From positions 204,770,690 to 204,834,689 of the forward strand of contig CP136069.1 in assembly GCA_032622095.1 (NCBI GenBank): DNA of 64,000 nucleotides, given 5' to 3'. The notes beneath the pieces were generated by a model that searched no databases, was not told the DNA's origin, and saw nothing but the letters and a program-made list of their open reading frames with translations. Origin of the DNA: Siphonodentalium dalli (lineage: Eukaryota > Mollusca > Scaphopoda > Gadilida > Siphonodentaliidae). Within the stretch, counting starts at the first letter, position 1; every line of letters begins with the position of its first letter. A program made the position numbers and the translations under genes. Below are positions 1 to 11,061 of the stretch, in pieces.

Positions 1-48
1 TACCATTCTTACCTTCATTACCATTCTTACCTTCATTACCATTCTTAC
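1..48 (-). repeat. 18-bp tandem repeat of splice donor downstream of zinc-finger exon
   Basis: On the minus strand the exon end AAAG is followed by GTAAGAATGGTAATGAAG repeated in tandem, running off the window start. Each 18-bp unit ends in GAAG and so recreates a GAAG/GTAAGA donor. At least 2.5 units are visible. Confidence 0.8.
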
Positions 49-1861
49 CTTTATGTGTTTCTCCAGGAACTTCAAATCCTTAAACTTTTTCCCACATGTT
101 GCACAACTAACATCTGTGTTAGAGTGATAAGATCTGATATGCTTTATATGTCCATGGAGAGAAAGTAGAATTTGTCCACAAATATCGCAACGAAATCCTT
201 CATTATTAATATCCTTTTGCAATGTTAGTTCATCTTTAGTCCTTATTCCTTTACGATATTTCTGAATTTCTGAATATATTTCTTTGTCTGAGACAACAGC
301 AATGGGTGTGGTAGGGTTATTCGACTGTAAACCTGAGACAACAGCAATGGGTGTGGTAGGGTTATTTGACTGTAAACTTTTATTCATTGCACTTTGTGAC
401 TTCTGTTTCACTTCAGACTTCATGTGTTTATGAGGGGTATGAGTTTCATCATTTAATTCTTCAACGAGTAACTTTTTTCTCCTTTTAAGTCCATTTAGGC
501 TGCTGTATATAGGCTGCTCAAGCCTCTGTGGTTTTCGTATACATCTGCCACTTCTGCTCGTGATATTGACGATATCATTCGATTCCATTTCGAAGTCACT
601 GTCCAATGTTTCATCATCACTGTCATCATTGGAACTAGATTCTTTATATTCTTTCTCTGTGATTTTATTATCATCCTTTGATTCACTGAAGCTCTGCTCC
701 TCTATTACTGAGTCACTGATCAATGTGTCTTGACTTTGCCGGTTTTCTTGTGTTAAATCGGGACTACCGTCATCTTCAAAACGCTGTTCCAAGTCTGAAA
801 TATTGTAGTTTACTGCCAAATCATCATTTTCAAGTTGCTCTATGTCTGAAATATTACAGTTTACTGTCATATCAGATGAATGTCCTCTTGTGCTGCCAGT
901 TACCGAACTGATAATTGAATGAATGGGAATCTCACTCACAGTTGACTCATCAACATCAACCTTTACATAACGAATATCGGATCTTTCAACCAAATGGTTT
1001 GCAGTATTTTGTCGAATATCAGATCCACGCTCTTGTGAATTATCATCTTCAGTAGTTTGTATCATCTCTCGAATGTGAGCTTGCTCATAATCAGAGGCAA
1101 TTCCGTCTTTTGTGCTGCTATTTGCAGAACTGTTTACTGAACGAATAGGAATCTCTGACACATGACATGCTGATCGTGCCACAAATTGGTTCGCAGAATT
1201 TTTTTGGACATCAGATCGTTGTTGTTTTAACTTTTGTTTCTTGATTTTTTTACTGTGATTCTTCTCGTGCTCTTTCAGGCACCTAATATTATTGAACTGA
1301 GCATCACAATGTTCACACGAGTACATTCCTTTGTATGTATGGCTCTTTTTGTGGTGTGAGAGACTAACCATACTCGAGAATTGTCTAGAACAAATATCAC
1401 ATTCGAAGAGGAGCTCGACGTCATCGTCATTATGAGAAGCTTGGTGTATTCTAACTGCAGGAATAGACTGGAAAACCATCGGGCATTTTGAACATTTGAC
1501 ATTCTTATATACAGAAATTATTCGAGCATCAGTTTTGGAGTCAACTGATTTCACTTCATGGTCTTTCTGGAATGAAAAATGTCTTGACATATGAAGAACC
1601 ATATCATGTCGATTGGAAAAATTCTCCTCACAGACGTCACAAGACAGTGGTCTATTCCTTTGAGATTTATTCTTTTGAGATGACATTTTGCTTTTGTTTA
1701 TTTCACAAGAACTGGAACAATCTTGAGATTTTCTTTGTTTTCGAACATTCTTATGCAGAATGTTTGAAGGATCGCTGAGAATCTCATTGAAATGGTCACT
1801 TTCTGTCGAGATAATTTCATTTTCATAATCACATGGTGGATTCTTAACAGTTTTTCCACCT
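49..1861 (-). CDS. C2H2 zinc-finger protein, large internal exon (partial gene)
   Basis: One big exon of a C2H2 zinc-finger gene, presumably a nuclear DNA-binding protein. The minus frame is open for about 604 codons, from a likely acceptor (CACCAG ending at 1862) to a GTAAGA donor starting at 48. Four C-X2-C-X12-H-X3-H fingers lie at 1641-1579 (CDVC...HMSRH), 1494-1432, 1401-1339 and 1317-1255. A finger-free linker of about 1.05 kb, rich in Ser, Asp and Glu, follows. Finger five is at 189-124 (CDIC, H-X4-H). Finger six starts at 105 (CATCGKKF) and is cut by the intron after its first His, so at least one more exon lies beyond the window. The linker holds a 45-bp in-frame duplication (SNNPTTPIAVVSGLQ, 289-377). 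No start codon is assigned; 5' exons should lie to the right. Target DNA and orthologue are not recognisable. Both exon ends carry tandem repeats of the splice junction. Confidence 0.85.
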
Positions 1862-2005
1862 CTGGTGATGCTAACATTGGGATGTCCCCATCACGTGCCG
1901 GATCCTTAACAGTTTGTCCACCTCTGGTGATGCTAACATTGGGATGTCCCCATCACGTGCCGGATCCTTAACAGTTTGTCCACCTCTGGTGATGCTAACA
2001 TTGGG
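1858..2005 (-). repeat. 62-bp tandem repeat spanning the zinc-finger exon acceptor (3 copies)
   Basis: Three copies begin at 1858, 1920 and 1982. Read on the minus strand, each holds the acceptor CACCAG followed by the first ~24 nt of the exon (AGGTGGA/CAAACTGTTAAG). Only the copy joined to the open frame is the real exon start; the others put a TAA in that frame. This mirrors the MSH6 junction arrays. Confidence 0.8.
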
Positions 2006-2209
2006 GTGTTGATACTGCTGCTGCTATCCATAGATGACTAGTAGTTTCTATCGCTCAAGTTATAACTCCAAATCTAAAAAATAAAATAGATACATTATTA
2101 GATCACAAGCAGTCACTGGACTGTCTAGTTGAGGTACATGTAGTTACTGGTACATTAGAGCCATATCTAATATGGAACAAGAGCACACCGTCGGGGCGTG
2201 GGCACAATA

Positions 2210-2860
2210 CGCTCTTTCTGGAGTAAAGTGGGGCAAGGTTTAATTCATTCGTTTGAAACTTGGTTTAGTTCACTCGATTCAATCTAAAGTTATCATGCGA
2301 AAACCACAAATCAGGTGAAATCTAAGTTGAAAAAGGGGCATAACTCTGTCAAAATCATGCGGACGAAACCCATTTTAAAACTTGATCTGCATTTTGTTGT
2401 GTTAAACTAACATACCATATTTGGTTCAGTTCACTCAATTCAATCTAAAGTTATCATCCGGAAACCACAAATCAGGTAAAATCTAAGTCGAAAAAGGGGC
2501 ATAACTCAGTCAAAATCATGCGGACGAAGCCTATGTTCGAACTTGATCTGTGTTTTGGTGTGGTAAACTAACATACCAAATTTGGTTCAGTTCACTCGAT
2601 TCAATCTAAAGTTATCATCCGGAAACCGCAAATCAGGTAAAATCTAAGTCGAAAAAGGGGCATAACTCCGTCAAAATCATGCGGACGAAACCCATATTCG
2701 AAATTGAGCTGTATTTTGGTGTGGTAAACTAACATACCAAATTTGGTTCAGTTCACTTGATTCAATCTAAAAAGTTATCATCCGGAAACCAAATACGGAC
2801 GGACGGACGGACAACCCATTTCCATAATACGACCTTTTTTTCAAAAGGGTGTATAAAAAT
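2210..2860. repeat. Degenerate tandem repeat, ~180-bp units
   Basis: At least three units share ACTAACATACCA, TTGGTTCAGTTCACTCGATT and GGGGCATAACTC...GTCAAAATCATGCGGAC. The block ends in a short GGAC-repeat run at about 2790-2812. It is non-coding. Similar ~150-190-bp 'ATAACT...GAAATTTGG' families occur at 16.8, 53.6 and 57.4 kb. Confidence 0.7.
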
Positions 2861-2984
2861 AGATACATTAGATCACCGGTAGTCACGCTCAATTGGTCAT
2901 TGACAAGGAACATTATTAATATAGATTTGTCTGTTATGTTATAATACGCTTTGAGTCGATGTCAAGTCTGAGTTTAGTGTGCCT

Positions 2985-3055
2985 TCATTTGCAGAATGAG
3001 GTCCCTTGAGGGTGAATTTTGTGACGCTATACCATATGTGGAAATATTACTAGTA
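2985..3055. mobile_element. Half copy of palindromic MITE family A (GCAGAATGAGGTCCC)
   Basis: The sequence CATTTGCAGAATGAGGTCCC, then GAGGGTGAATTT and a GACGCTA core, matches one arm of the palindromic family seen complete at 42999-43253. Confidence 0.6.
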
Positions 3056-3099
3056 CCATTTGAGATAATTTTTAGGGCATTCTCCTGTAATTTTCTAAT

Positions 3100-4475
3100 T
3101 TTAGTAAGATTTTATTTGGTTGACGAGCTCCAGATTGCATTACAGTAGGGTATAATTAATGATAGATACACGGTTTTCAATGTAGCAGTAGGAACAAAGT
3201 CACTGATTTTTCTAAGAATTCCAACATTACTGGAAAGTTTAGAGCATATTAAACTTATGTGTTTATCCCAAGACAGATTGTCTTCAATAGTGACACCTAA
3301 AAATTTAGTATTCGTCACTCTGTTGATGTTCTTGTCATTTATATTAAGTATTGGTAATACTTCAGGTAGTGGACAGTTAGTGAAGAGCATATAATTTGTT
3401 TTATCAATGTTCAATGACAATTTGTTAGCAGCGAACTACTGATTCATATAGTCCATTTCAATGTTAACTCTGTTAAATAGGTTGTGGATATCTTTATCAG
3501 AACAAAATGCATTTGTGTCGTCAGCAAAAAGAATCAGTTTGACATCTTTACATACACTAGGTAGGTCATTCATGTAGATTAGAAATAGAAGAGGCCCTAA
3601 GATAGAACCTTGTGGAACACCACATGTAATTTCATTGAGTTCTGATATGTGACCATCATATTGGACACATTGTTTTCTATGCGTAAGATAATCATGAAAC
3701 CATTTCAGTGCAACCCCACGACATCCATAATTCTCTAGTTTTTTTTAGCATTATACTGTGATTAATTGTATCAAATGCCTTAGTCAAATCTTATGTTTCT
3801 CCAAGTACTTAATTAGTCTGTTATACATAAGTTTTTCAAGTATTTTAGAAAAGATTGGTAGTACAGATACAGGTCTGTAGTTGCCAATTACACTTGGGTC
3901 TTTTGCTTTAAAGATTGGTGATACTTTAGCAAATTTCATTTGTTCTGGGAATACACCCTGTGAGAGAGATAAGTTACATATATATGTCAGAGGTTGGATA
4001 AAGAATTCTGCACACTGTTTTAAGGCGCCACAATTAAATTCAATCCAGCAGCTTTTTTTGAGTCTATGTTATTTAGTATATTCATTATCTCTAATTCTCC
4101 AGCAGGTTCAATATAAAATGAAGATGATTTGGGAACTGGGAGAAAATCATTAGGATCTTTAGTTGAGTTTATCTTTGCTGCAAGGTTAGGTCCAATATTA
4201 GTGAAGAATTCATTGAATTTTTCTGCAATTTTGACTTTACCATTTATGTACTTGTTTTCATGTAGAAATTGTTTCACAGTAATATTGTTTTTGTTCTTAT
4301 TGAGGATTTTTTTCAGTACAGCCCAGGTTGATTTCATGTTTCCTTGGTAACGCTCAAATTTGTTATGGTAATAGCTTCGTTTCGCCATTCTTATTGTAGT
4401 GATTAGTCTATTTTTATATGCTTTGTATCTTTCATTGTTATTTTTAGATCTGTTTTGTAGGAAGTTTCTATACAA
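3100..4475 (-). pseudogene. Reverse transcriptase of the non-LTR element, frameshifted
   Basis: The N-terminal part (4475-4020) runs up to SKKAAGLN, where the frame breaks. Reading on in shifted frames gives FPEQMKFAKVSPIFK and NYRPVSVLPIFSKIL (about 3965-3810), then GVPQGSILGPLLF and the catalytic FADDT (about 3640-3500). After a TAG near 3438 comes LSLNIDKTNYMLF and FLGVTIEDNLSWDKHI (3420-3112). It has at least two frameshifts and one nonsense codon. Confidence 0.8.
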
Positions 4476-4575
4476 TTTATTCTTTCTCTTGATTGAGTTA
4501 ACTATTCCTGCTGTTTGTTGTTATGAGTCCTAATTTTCTTTCTACGTTTTGGAAAGCTGTGATTGTATGCATCAC

Positions 4576-5337
4576 TCATATAATCAATGAAAGTTTCATA
4601 GGATGAATTGCAGTGTTCTGATTTGAAAAACCGCGTTGGTAGATGTACATCTCTTTATTTGGGCAGTGTTTATTTTCATGACCAGTTATTATAAGGAATA
4701 TTGGTAGGTGATCAGATATATCTTCAACAAAAATGCCTGAGTATTTTTGGGAAGAATGGTGACAGTTGGTGAATATGTTGTCTATTAGGGTTGCACTGAA
4801 CTCTGTTATTCGTGTTGGTTTAGTTATCATTGGGAGGAACATAAAAGATTTCAATAGATTGGTGAAATCTTTACCTGCATTATTATCAGATCCTAGATTA
4901 ATATTAAAGTCTCCCAACAAGATACAATCCCGCTTCTCTTTGGTTATTTTCAACATTATAGACTCCATTTTCTCCATGAATTTCTCAAGATCTGAATTTG
5001 GGGGTCGATATATGCAGCCTACTATTTGTTTTTTCCCTCTATTATTTTCCAGCTCAATGAAAATGCTTTCCAGAAAGTCATTGTTGATATTCAAGTCAGT
5101 ACGGATCTCAGTTTTTAGTGAAGAGTTTATATAAAGTCCAACTCCTCCTCCCCCTTTATTTTCTCTGTGATTTTCAATCAAGTTATATCCATTTAATTTC
5201 ATGAGGTTCATTGGTGAGTCTTTAGATAACCATGTTTCAGTAACACCTATAATGTCAAAGTTATGTCTGCAATTGTTGAGAAAGGTTGATAATTTATCTA
5301 TGTTCTTACTTATGGATCTCATATTAAAGTGAATCAT
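4576..5337 (-). pseudogene. AP-endonuclease domain of the non-LTR element
   Basis: A 253-codon frame with the apurinic-like endonuclease motifs FNMRSI, GVTETWL (catalytic Glu), GCIYRPP, LLGDFNINL (Asp/Asn pair) and ISDHLPIF (terminal Asp-His). In an intact element this enzyme nicks target DNA to prime reverse transcription. The frame ends early at 4576 and the RT continues separately. Confidence 0.85.
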
Positions 5338-5364
5338 AGATGCTGTTAAACTATTGTCGATATG

Positions 5365-5775
5365 TTAAATTTTTTCATTGAATTCTTCTAATAGATAATT
5401 TGAGGAATTCGGGTAGTCTAACAAACTCGCATTTTCTTCTGAATCATACTCATTTTGAAAATCATCGTTTAATGTAAAGGGGTTTGTTAGAAGTTGTTTC
5501 ATATTTGGCAGATCTAAATGATTGACATTTTGTTTCATGTCATATATTGCTAGCTTGAAGAGAGCTTCTTCTTCAATATGATTGAAGGGGAAGACTTCTT
5601 GGATACAGTGGTAGCAGAACCCAGATGTGTTGTCTTCATCAAGTTTTCGCAGATCAGTTTTATTTAGCTTAGAGCATTTCAAATGAATCCACTGGTCACA
5701 CAGGTCACATCCTAGAGCATTTTGGTTGTTTCTTACAGATTTCTTGAAGGTTGAGCATGGATACTTTATTGGCAT
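5365..5775 (-). pseudogene. PHD-finger-like N-terminal segment of the non-LTR element
   Basis: A 136-codon frame with the cross-brace pattern CDLCDQWIHLKC followed by FCYHC, as in the PHD-like segment found ahead of the endonuclease in many invertebrate non-LTR elements. The expected first Cys pair is degenerate (the frame reads YPCSTFKKSV). It stops shortly before the endonuclease frame, so the two are now separated. Confidence 0.7.
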
Positions 5776-5924
5776 TTAGTTTTTGGTGGGGTGGGGTTGG
5801 CTTTGGGTATGGTATAGAGAAAAATAGAAAGGAAATTTAAGAGATGGTGCAGTTGGATGAGGTTTCCAACGTAAATCAGTGGTTGGCAGTCAAAGGAATC
5901 ACTTTACTAATAAATGTATTGTTA

Positions 5925-6142
5925 TTACAGTAATGTTCCAATTAATCGACCCCCCAAACACAGCAGAACCATGGGCAACCCATCAGGACCCATTCAGAAA
6001 CATGGCCCGCTGCCATTCATCGGGAAGCTCTCAGGGAGAGCTTTCCAATGAATGGCAACAAGCCATATCCCCGACCAAATCCCGAAAAGCCACCCACAAC
6101 TCTGCCGCGTCTAAGGAGTCGATCAATTAGAGCATTACTGTA
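5925..6142. mobile_element. Small TIR element (MITE), ~215 bp
   Basis: The ends ACAGTAATGTTCCAATTAAT and its imperfect reverse complement (ATCAATTAGAGCATTACTGT) enclose about 170 bp, with an inner hairpin (GCCATTCATCGGGAAGCTCT against AGAGCTTTCCAATGAATGGC). It has no coding potential and its superfamily is unassigned. Confidence 0.65.
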
Positions 6143-6149
6143 TTTCTGG

Positions 6150-7860
6150 GCCAGTAAAGGCCTGATCTTTGTACGATCAATTGATTTGTATGTAAATTAT
6201 ACTTGAATGGAGATATGGTAATAAATACAGAATTTTTGTTCTTGTTATATGGAATTCTTGGAATCATATATCAGTAGTTAATACCATTATACAATGTTGA
6301 TATTACATTGGTTTAGTTTTTTTATATAGGAATATAGTACCGGTACCGTGATCTTCAACTGTGTATAATGCTAAAGGCTATTTATCCATTTAAGAATATA
6401 GTAAACATAGTTTATAATTGTTTGAATATTTATACTTGGGCTATAGTCAATTAATAGCTGAGTTAGACAAAACTTTAGGATCAAGCTTGATCCTGGTTAT
6501 TCTAGATATATTACAGTGGTAGAATGTGAAGGCTATTTCCTTTTGTATAAAGGGTTAAATAATCTCTGGGTCAGGTTAGATCCTGATTCGTTTTTATATT
6601 AGTCATTGACATTAAGTGTCTTTATCATTTTAGTTACATGTAAGGGTGGTAGACAATACAGTGTTACAAGGTTGGTACATGTATTGCACTGTTTTTAATG
6701 ATTCAAATTAATCGTTTAGTTAAATTTTACTACAGAAAGCAGCTTTACAGGAAGCAGCGACTAGTGATTTTATAAGTTTAATTAAACAAGTCTTAGAGTT
6801 CTAAGTTTAATTAAACAAGTTTTAGATGGGGGTATTATATATACCTATTTTTATGCAAGACTTAATATACCCAGTATGTATGCAAGGACACTACCAGATG
6901 ATGTTCTGGAAGTGTTCTTGGTATATACTAGTTAGATCAGATCATCAGTAGTGATAATGATTAGAGGATGTTCTTGGATTCATGCTGTCATGTGCCAGGT
7001 AAAATAAAGCATGCAGACAAATAGATAAGAGTTATGCATTCATAGATAATTAATGTTCATGCAAATGTTATAACCTGTCATGCAGAAATTTGTCCTGGTT
7101 ATTCTGGACTACACATAGATTTATGAACAAATAATCATAAAGGTGTAATATGGCATAGACAGTATAGATAATTACCATGCAAGGCAACATATATAATATC
7201 ATAACATCATCATTAGGTTCATGCAATTGTAATGTATTTCATGCACTGTGTTAATGTATTCTTCTTGGTGTTGTTGAGGGCATAGTTCACTCACAAGATT
7301 TTGACTGTTAAAAATAATAGAGCCAGATTTTCGTCAATGTTAACTGAATGATATTGAATTATTTACAATGTTTCTGATATACATATATCTTTATACGACT
7401 CATATGAATTAAATACTATATTCATGTGGACAGATGACCTGATATACAGTTAGTTCTGCTGATGAAAGACTGAGTGAGCAATAAGCCACTCGTGTTTTAT
7501 GTATCTATTGAAGAAATGAAGAGCATGCAAGCTATATAAAAGTATACATATATGTATACTACTTACAGATAGAGAGTATGATTAAACATTTTATAAGGAA
7601 AGGGGTTCATGTATAGTCACATGATTTATTTTTTATTCATGCGATAAGAGTACATGCAGAAGTAGCAATAGATAGCAGTAATATTTGGTTATATATAGCA
7701 CACCAAGGTAGATACACATACAGTGACAAACAAACATATATACATAGGAACAAACAAGATCATGCAAGAACATGCAAGAAGACACATGATTGCATGTTGG
7801 TTATCCTTGACCTCAAGAGTTTCTTGAGGTCACTGAGTTTCAGAATGAGTGACTTTGTGT
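6150..7860. other. AT-rich non-coding stretch
   Basis: No convincing exon or element was seen. There is a 29-bp direct repeat (AGTTTAATTAAACAAGT) near 6776-6825. The word CATGCA recurs unusually often between about 7000 and 7800. Confidence 0.5.
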
Positions 7861-7869
7861 CATCATGTG

Positions 7870-8322
7870 TTAACCCTTTCAGTGCCAGGTCCGATTTTTG
7901 TATCAACCCATATACCCTGTGCCAATGCATTCTCTTATATATGCGAGTCGACCATATATAAGAGAATTCATTGGCCTAACAATTTTTTATCTTTTGTTAT
8001 TATTTTTACAATTTTTTACAATTTTAATAATTTTTTCTTATATTCTTTAACAGACTTATTTAGTAGGTTTAGTGCCAGGGAATCTTATGTTTTTTATGGG
8101 CATCAAAATTATTACTATGAATACTTGGTGATAGCTTTGAGTTATAACATGCCCCTAAGGTGTTATCCAGTTTGTTTTTAAATTCGCTATAGCATGCTTA
8201 AGCATACCCAAAAAAATTCAACCCAAAAAAAATAAATAAATTTTTTTTAATGTTTTTAGGGCCGATTTTACACACCGTAAATTAGGGCCGATGAGATCGG
8301 CCCGTGGCACTCAAAGGGTTAA
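7870..8322. mobile_element. piggyBac-like MITE flanked by TTAA
   Basis: TTAA + CCCTTTCAGTGCCAGG at the left and GTGGCACTCAAAGGG + TTAA at the right. TTAA duplications with CCCTTT-type ends are a piggyBac signature. Inside is a hairpin (CCAATGCATTCTCTTATATA) that recurs at many sites in the window. A shorter relative lies at 36152-36400. Confidence 0.8.
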
Positions 8323-8329
8323 GGCAATA

Positions 8330-9080
8330 ATCTTGCCGTCCATGGTCCAAGAATTCTTAACATTTGGATGTTTGTGTACTTCCTTGAGAAGCTCCATGTT
8401 TGTGTACTTCCTTGAGAAGCTCCATGTTTTTCGCGGTAAGGCTTTCTGTTATTACAAGTTTAGTGTCATTCCCGAATAGCTTACAGTTTTTTAGAGCACG
8501 TTTCGCCATGAAGAGTTCATGTTTCTGATCATGTCGCGTTACTCTGACTATTATCGGTCTAGGACTTTGTTTACTTTTTTTTTGTCAAACTTTCCAAGGC
8601 GATGAGAGCGGTCTACATGTATGTCATTTTTGTCTGTTTCCACTTTAACACGTTGACTGCCGACCCCCATTCAATTACATGCAAAATGTACGAGATAACT
8701 CGTGGTCGGCAGTCAACGTGTTAAGCGCTTTTCTAAATATATTCAAAGCTTTCTCATTAGTGTTTTCATCCTTTTCCTCTGGTACACCATGAATCAGAAG
8801 GCAGTTACGTCTACTGTAATGCTAAAGATTGTTCATTTCATGTTTTAGTTTTGCATTCTCCTCCTTGATTTTGCTCAACTCTTTCTCAACTTTGTTAAGC
8901 CTTTCCACTAGTGAATTATCGGTGGATTCATTCACTGATTCGCTCACGGATTTTGCAAACTGTTCATTTCCTATTAGAGCTTTTACAATGGTGCACTTGG
9001 TGGCCTCGTTGGAAATGATTTCACTGACAATTTTATCTGCCAAATTTTGGACAAGGATTTTTAGAATGTTATCATCCTTT
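8330..9080 (-). pseudogene. ORF1-like protein of a non-LTR retrotransposon, interrupted by a MITE
   Basis: The minus strand encodes a short N-terminal helix region and a coiled coil (LVERLNKVEKELSKIKEEN, 8822-9043). After a stop near 8822 come NCLLIHGVPEEKDENTNEKA, VDRSHRLGKF and RPIIVRVTRHDQKHELFMAK. This resembles the coiled-coil plus RNA-binding ORF1p of L1-like elements. It is dead: a frameshift and stop at the junction, a TTAA MITE at 8645-8724, a run of A's changing frame near 8570, and a 34-bp tandem duplication at about 8363-8430. Confidence 0.7.
8645..8724. mobile_element. 80-bp hairpin MITE flanked by TTAA inside ORF1 relic
   Basis: TTAA + CACGTTGACTGCCGAC ... GTCGGCAGTCAACGTG + TTAA, with perfect 16-bp arms and about 40 bp of spacer. 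Removing it and one TTAA rejoins the ORF1 relic, so it inserted into the retrotransposon after that had landed. Confidence 0.85.
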
Positions 9081-9159
9081 AATAGAGCTTGTGTGATAGT
9101 TTTTCATAGTTCAGACTCAACTTCCCTATCTTCGTGGTATAACAACAGTTGAATCTGTT

Positions 9160-10082
9160 AATCGATAATTTTACAATTTTATTGGGTTTGAAAGTTTTAC
9201 GGTCTATCCAATATATGCAGTTTATTCATATTGGAAGATTACGAATACTTGTCTTCCTCTAGATCTTTCAGTAATTCATATTTTGTGTGATGTTTTGACT
9301 GCCAAATTTTTTTCCGTTTTTTCACATCGTAAACCGGAAGTAAGCATGTAATCTACATATGTTTAGCGGTCTGAGATAGGTCTGGAACATCGATAACAAA
9401 TGATTTGTTGTTGGAACTTCGGATGCCTACAAGTCGCTGTAGCTATATGTATGCATTTCGATTCATTTTTGCTGTAACCGTTTGCTGACATTCCGGGTTT
9501 CAGTACTGGCACAATTGATTGTTGCACTACCACCCTACAAGTGTTTTTTCCTATAGTGTTTTTGAAACATGTCTCTCTGTGGTGTCATTCTTTTGGTATG
9601 CCCGTTATTTAGTAAAGCCAAAGGTAAGATTTTACTAAACAACAGGTTCAATATTAGAGTTATGTTTCTTTGAAAAACTCTAAACATTCGGCGATGACGG
9701 GGAAGTCGTATGATATTGCCATTAATAAAATGCCAGTCATTAGCCTGTTAGCTCTTGCATGGAACCACCCACTGTGTGTGACTGTGACACAGCGCCCCCC
9801 CCCCCCCACAAGTTGCACAACCCTCCCCTCCCTCTATCACTGACGGTAGTTTCAGACAGAATCAATTGAGAATATAGAACCGTACTTGCTATGCACATGG
9901 ATAACTTATAATGGTAATAATTCGTATTCATTTAAGCAACAAAACACCCAGTAACTTTCTCTGTAATCAGTAATTAAAAAAAACAAACTGAACAAAAACA
10001 ATTCTGCGAATTCGGAAACGGGTCAATTACAAGTTTGGTAGACAAGTTTCTTTAATTACTTTGAAAATTATTTTATCATTTG
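9160..10082. other. Intergenic stretch upstream of MSH6, no gene seen
   Basis: No exon is recognised. It contains a poly-C run (about 9796-9807) and a CCGGAAGT word near 9334. The 5' exons of the zinc-finger gene could lie here or further left, but none can be supported. Confidence 0.4.
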
Positions 10083-10559
10083 TTAAAGGTACTCAACCCG
10101 ATAAAACTCCTCTCAATTACTATTTCAATGGCTTCGGGGGTCAAAAAAATTTGATTCGAGTCGAGGAAGTCACCCATCAAAGCTCAGATTTGTTAGATAT
10201 CGATTTTAGAAATCTATTATTTTTCATTATCGGGAATTCTTACTGGCCCAGTACGTAGTCAATTATTACCACTTGATTATAGAGTTATCCATCCTTGTCT
10301 GTTTGAATAGAATTTTGGCGTAAAATCTCGAGAATGTTACCAAATTGACGGCAGTTATAAGTACTCATCTCGAGAACATAAGAATTTTCAAAAATCAATA
10401 TCTAATAACTCTGAGCTTTGTTTGATGGGTTCCTCGACTCGAATCAAATATTTTTTACCCCCAAAGCCAAAGAAATAGTAATATAGGACCCTCTGATCGG
10501 ATTGTTGTTGTTGGAATCTGTTGAGATGGGGACCCTCTATACGGGTTGAGTACCTTTAA
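10083..10559. mobile_element. TTAA-flanked MITE, family B, copy 1
   Basis: TTAA + AGGTACTCAACCCG at the left and CGGGTTGAGTACCT + TTAA at the right. The two halves are long imperfect inverted repeats (for example ATTTGATTCGAGTCGAGGAA against its complement). A second copy sits at 60333-60766 inside MSH6. Confidence 0.85.
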
Positions 10560-10871
10560 AGGGGTACTGTACGCCATTTTCAATAAATTTCCGGTGATAA
10601 CAACGATCTATTATCGATAATATATAGAAACATAAGTAGTTTGAGTCGAAGATGTACCTTTAATCGTATCTTTAAAGAAGATATGATATGTCTAAATATG
10701 TTTCTAACATTAAGCGTGTGTTTTTTTTCTGTTCTTGGTTTTTCGGGTTCTTTCGTTCCGTTATCTTCTCTCGCTTTGCCGGCGGGTTTTTAATTTGCCG
10801 GATTTATTAGAACCGGAAGTAAACATTGAAAACGCGGGAGATATTCATTTTTCATCACGTTGAAGAGAAAT
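10560..10871 (+). promoter_or_regulatory. Probable MSH6 promoter and 5' UTR
   Basis: The stretch between the MITE and the MSH6 start codon has a locally GC-richer patch (TTGCCGGCGGG) and an ETS-type ACCGGAAGT at 10812-10820, about 55 bp before the ATG. An ACGCGGGA word follows at 10832. ETS sites close to the start are common in TATA-less housekeeping promoters; use here is inference. No TATA box was placed with confidence. Confidence 0.45.
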
Positions 10872-11061
10872 ATGTCTAAACTTGGCAAACAGAACACCAT
10901 ATTTTCATACTTTACCAAGAGTCCAGCCTCAGATAAGAAAAAATTATCAGATCCTCCTCAAAATAATGTGCTGTCACCCAAACCTTCGCCGAACACACCA
11001 AAATCTTCGAAAATTGCAGAAGTGAGAACACCATCTGAGAAAAAATCTACAGACTCAAATG
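10872..11061 (+). CDS. MSH6: MSH6 exon 1: start codon and PIP box
   Basis: The ATG at 10872 has A at -3. The N-terminus [20 protein letters not shown] contains a PCNA-binding PIP box (QNTIFSYF) in the position known for MSH6. The rest is a low-complexity Ser/Pro/Lys tail. The donor is placed at G/GTAAAC (11062): it leaves phase 1, which fits exon 2 and gives a Glu codon. The frame stays open to 11201, so a later donor (for example after 11088) is not excluded. An upstream in-frame TTG at 10860 is not used as start. Confidence 0.85.

Larger units (their letters stand above)
3060..5790 (-). mobile_element. Degenerate non-LTR retrotransposon (CR1/Jockey-like)
   Basis: Read on the minus strand, in order, are a PHD-like cysteine segment (5775-5365), an AP-endonuclease domain (5337-4576) and a reverse transcriptase (4475-~3100). 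The order PHD/EN/RT and the RT motifs NYRPVS, GVPQGSILGPLLF and FADDT are typical of CR1/Jockey-superfamily elements. The frame is broken by a frameshift near 4020, another near 3740-3790 and an in-frame TAG near 3438, so the copy is dead. The 3' end is near 3060. Target-site duplications were not found. Confidence 0.85.

Noticed and set aside
10860-10871. Upstream TTG start for MSH6
   Set aside because: The ATG at 10872 has a good context and gives the expected MS..Q..IF.YF N-terminus.
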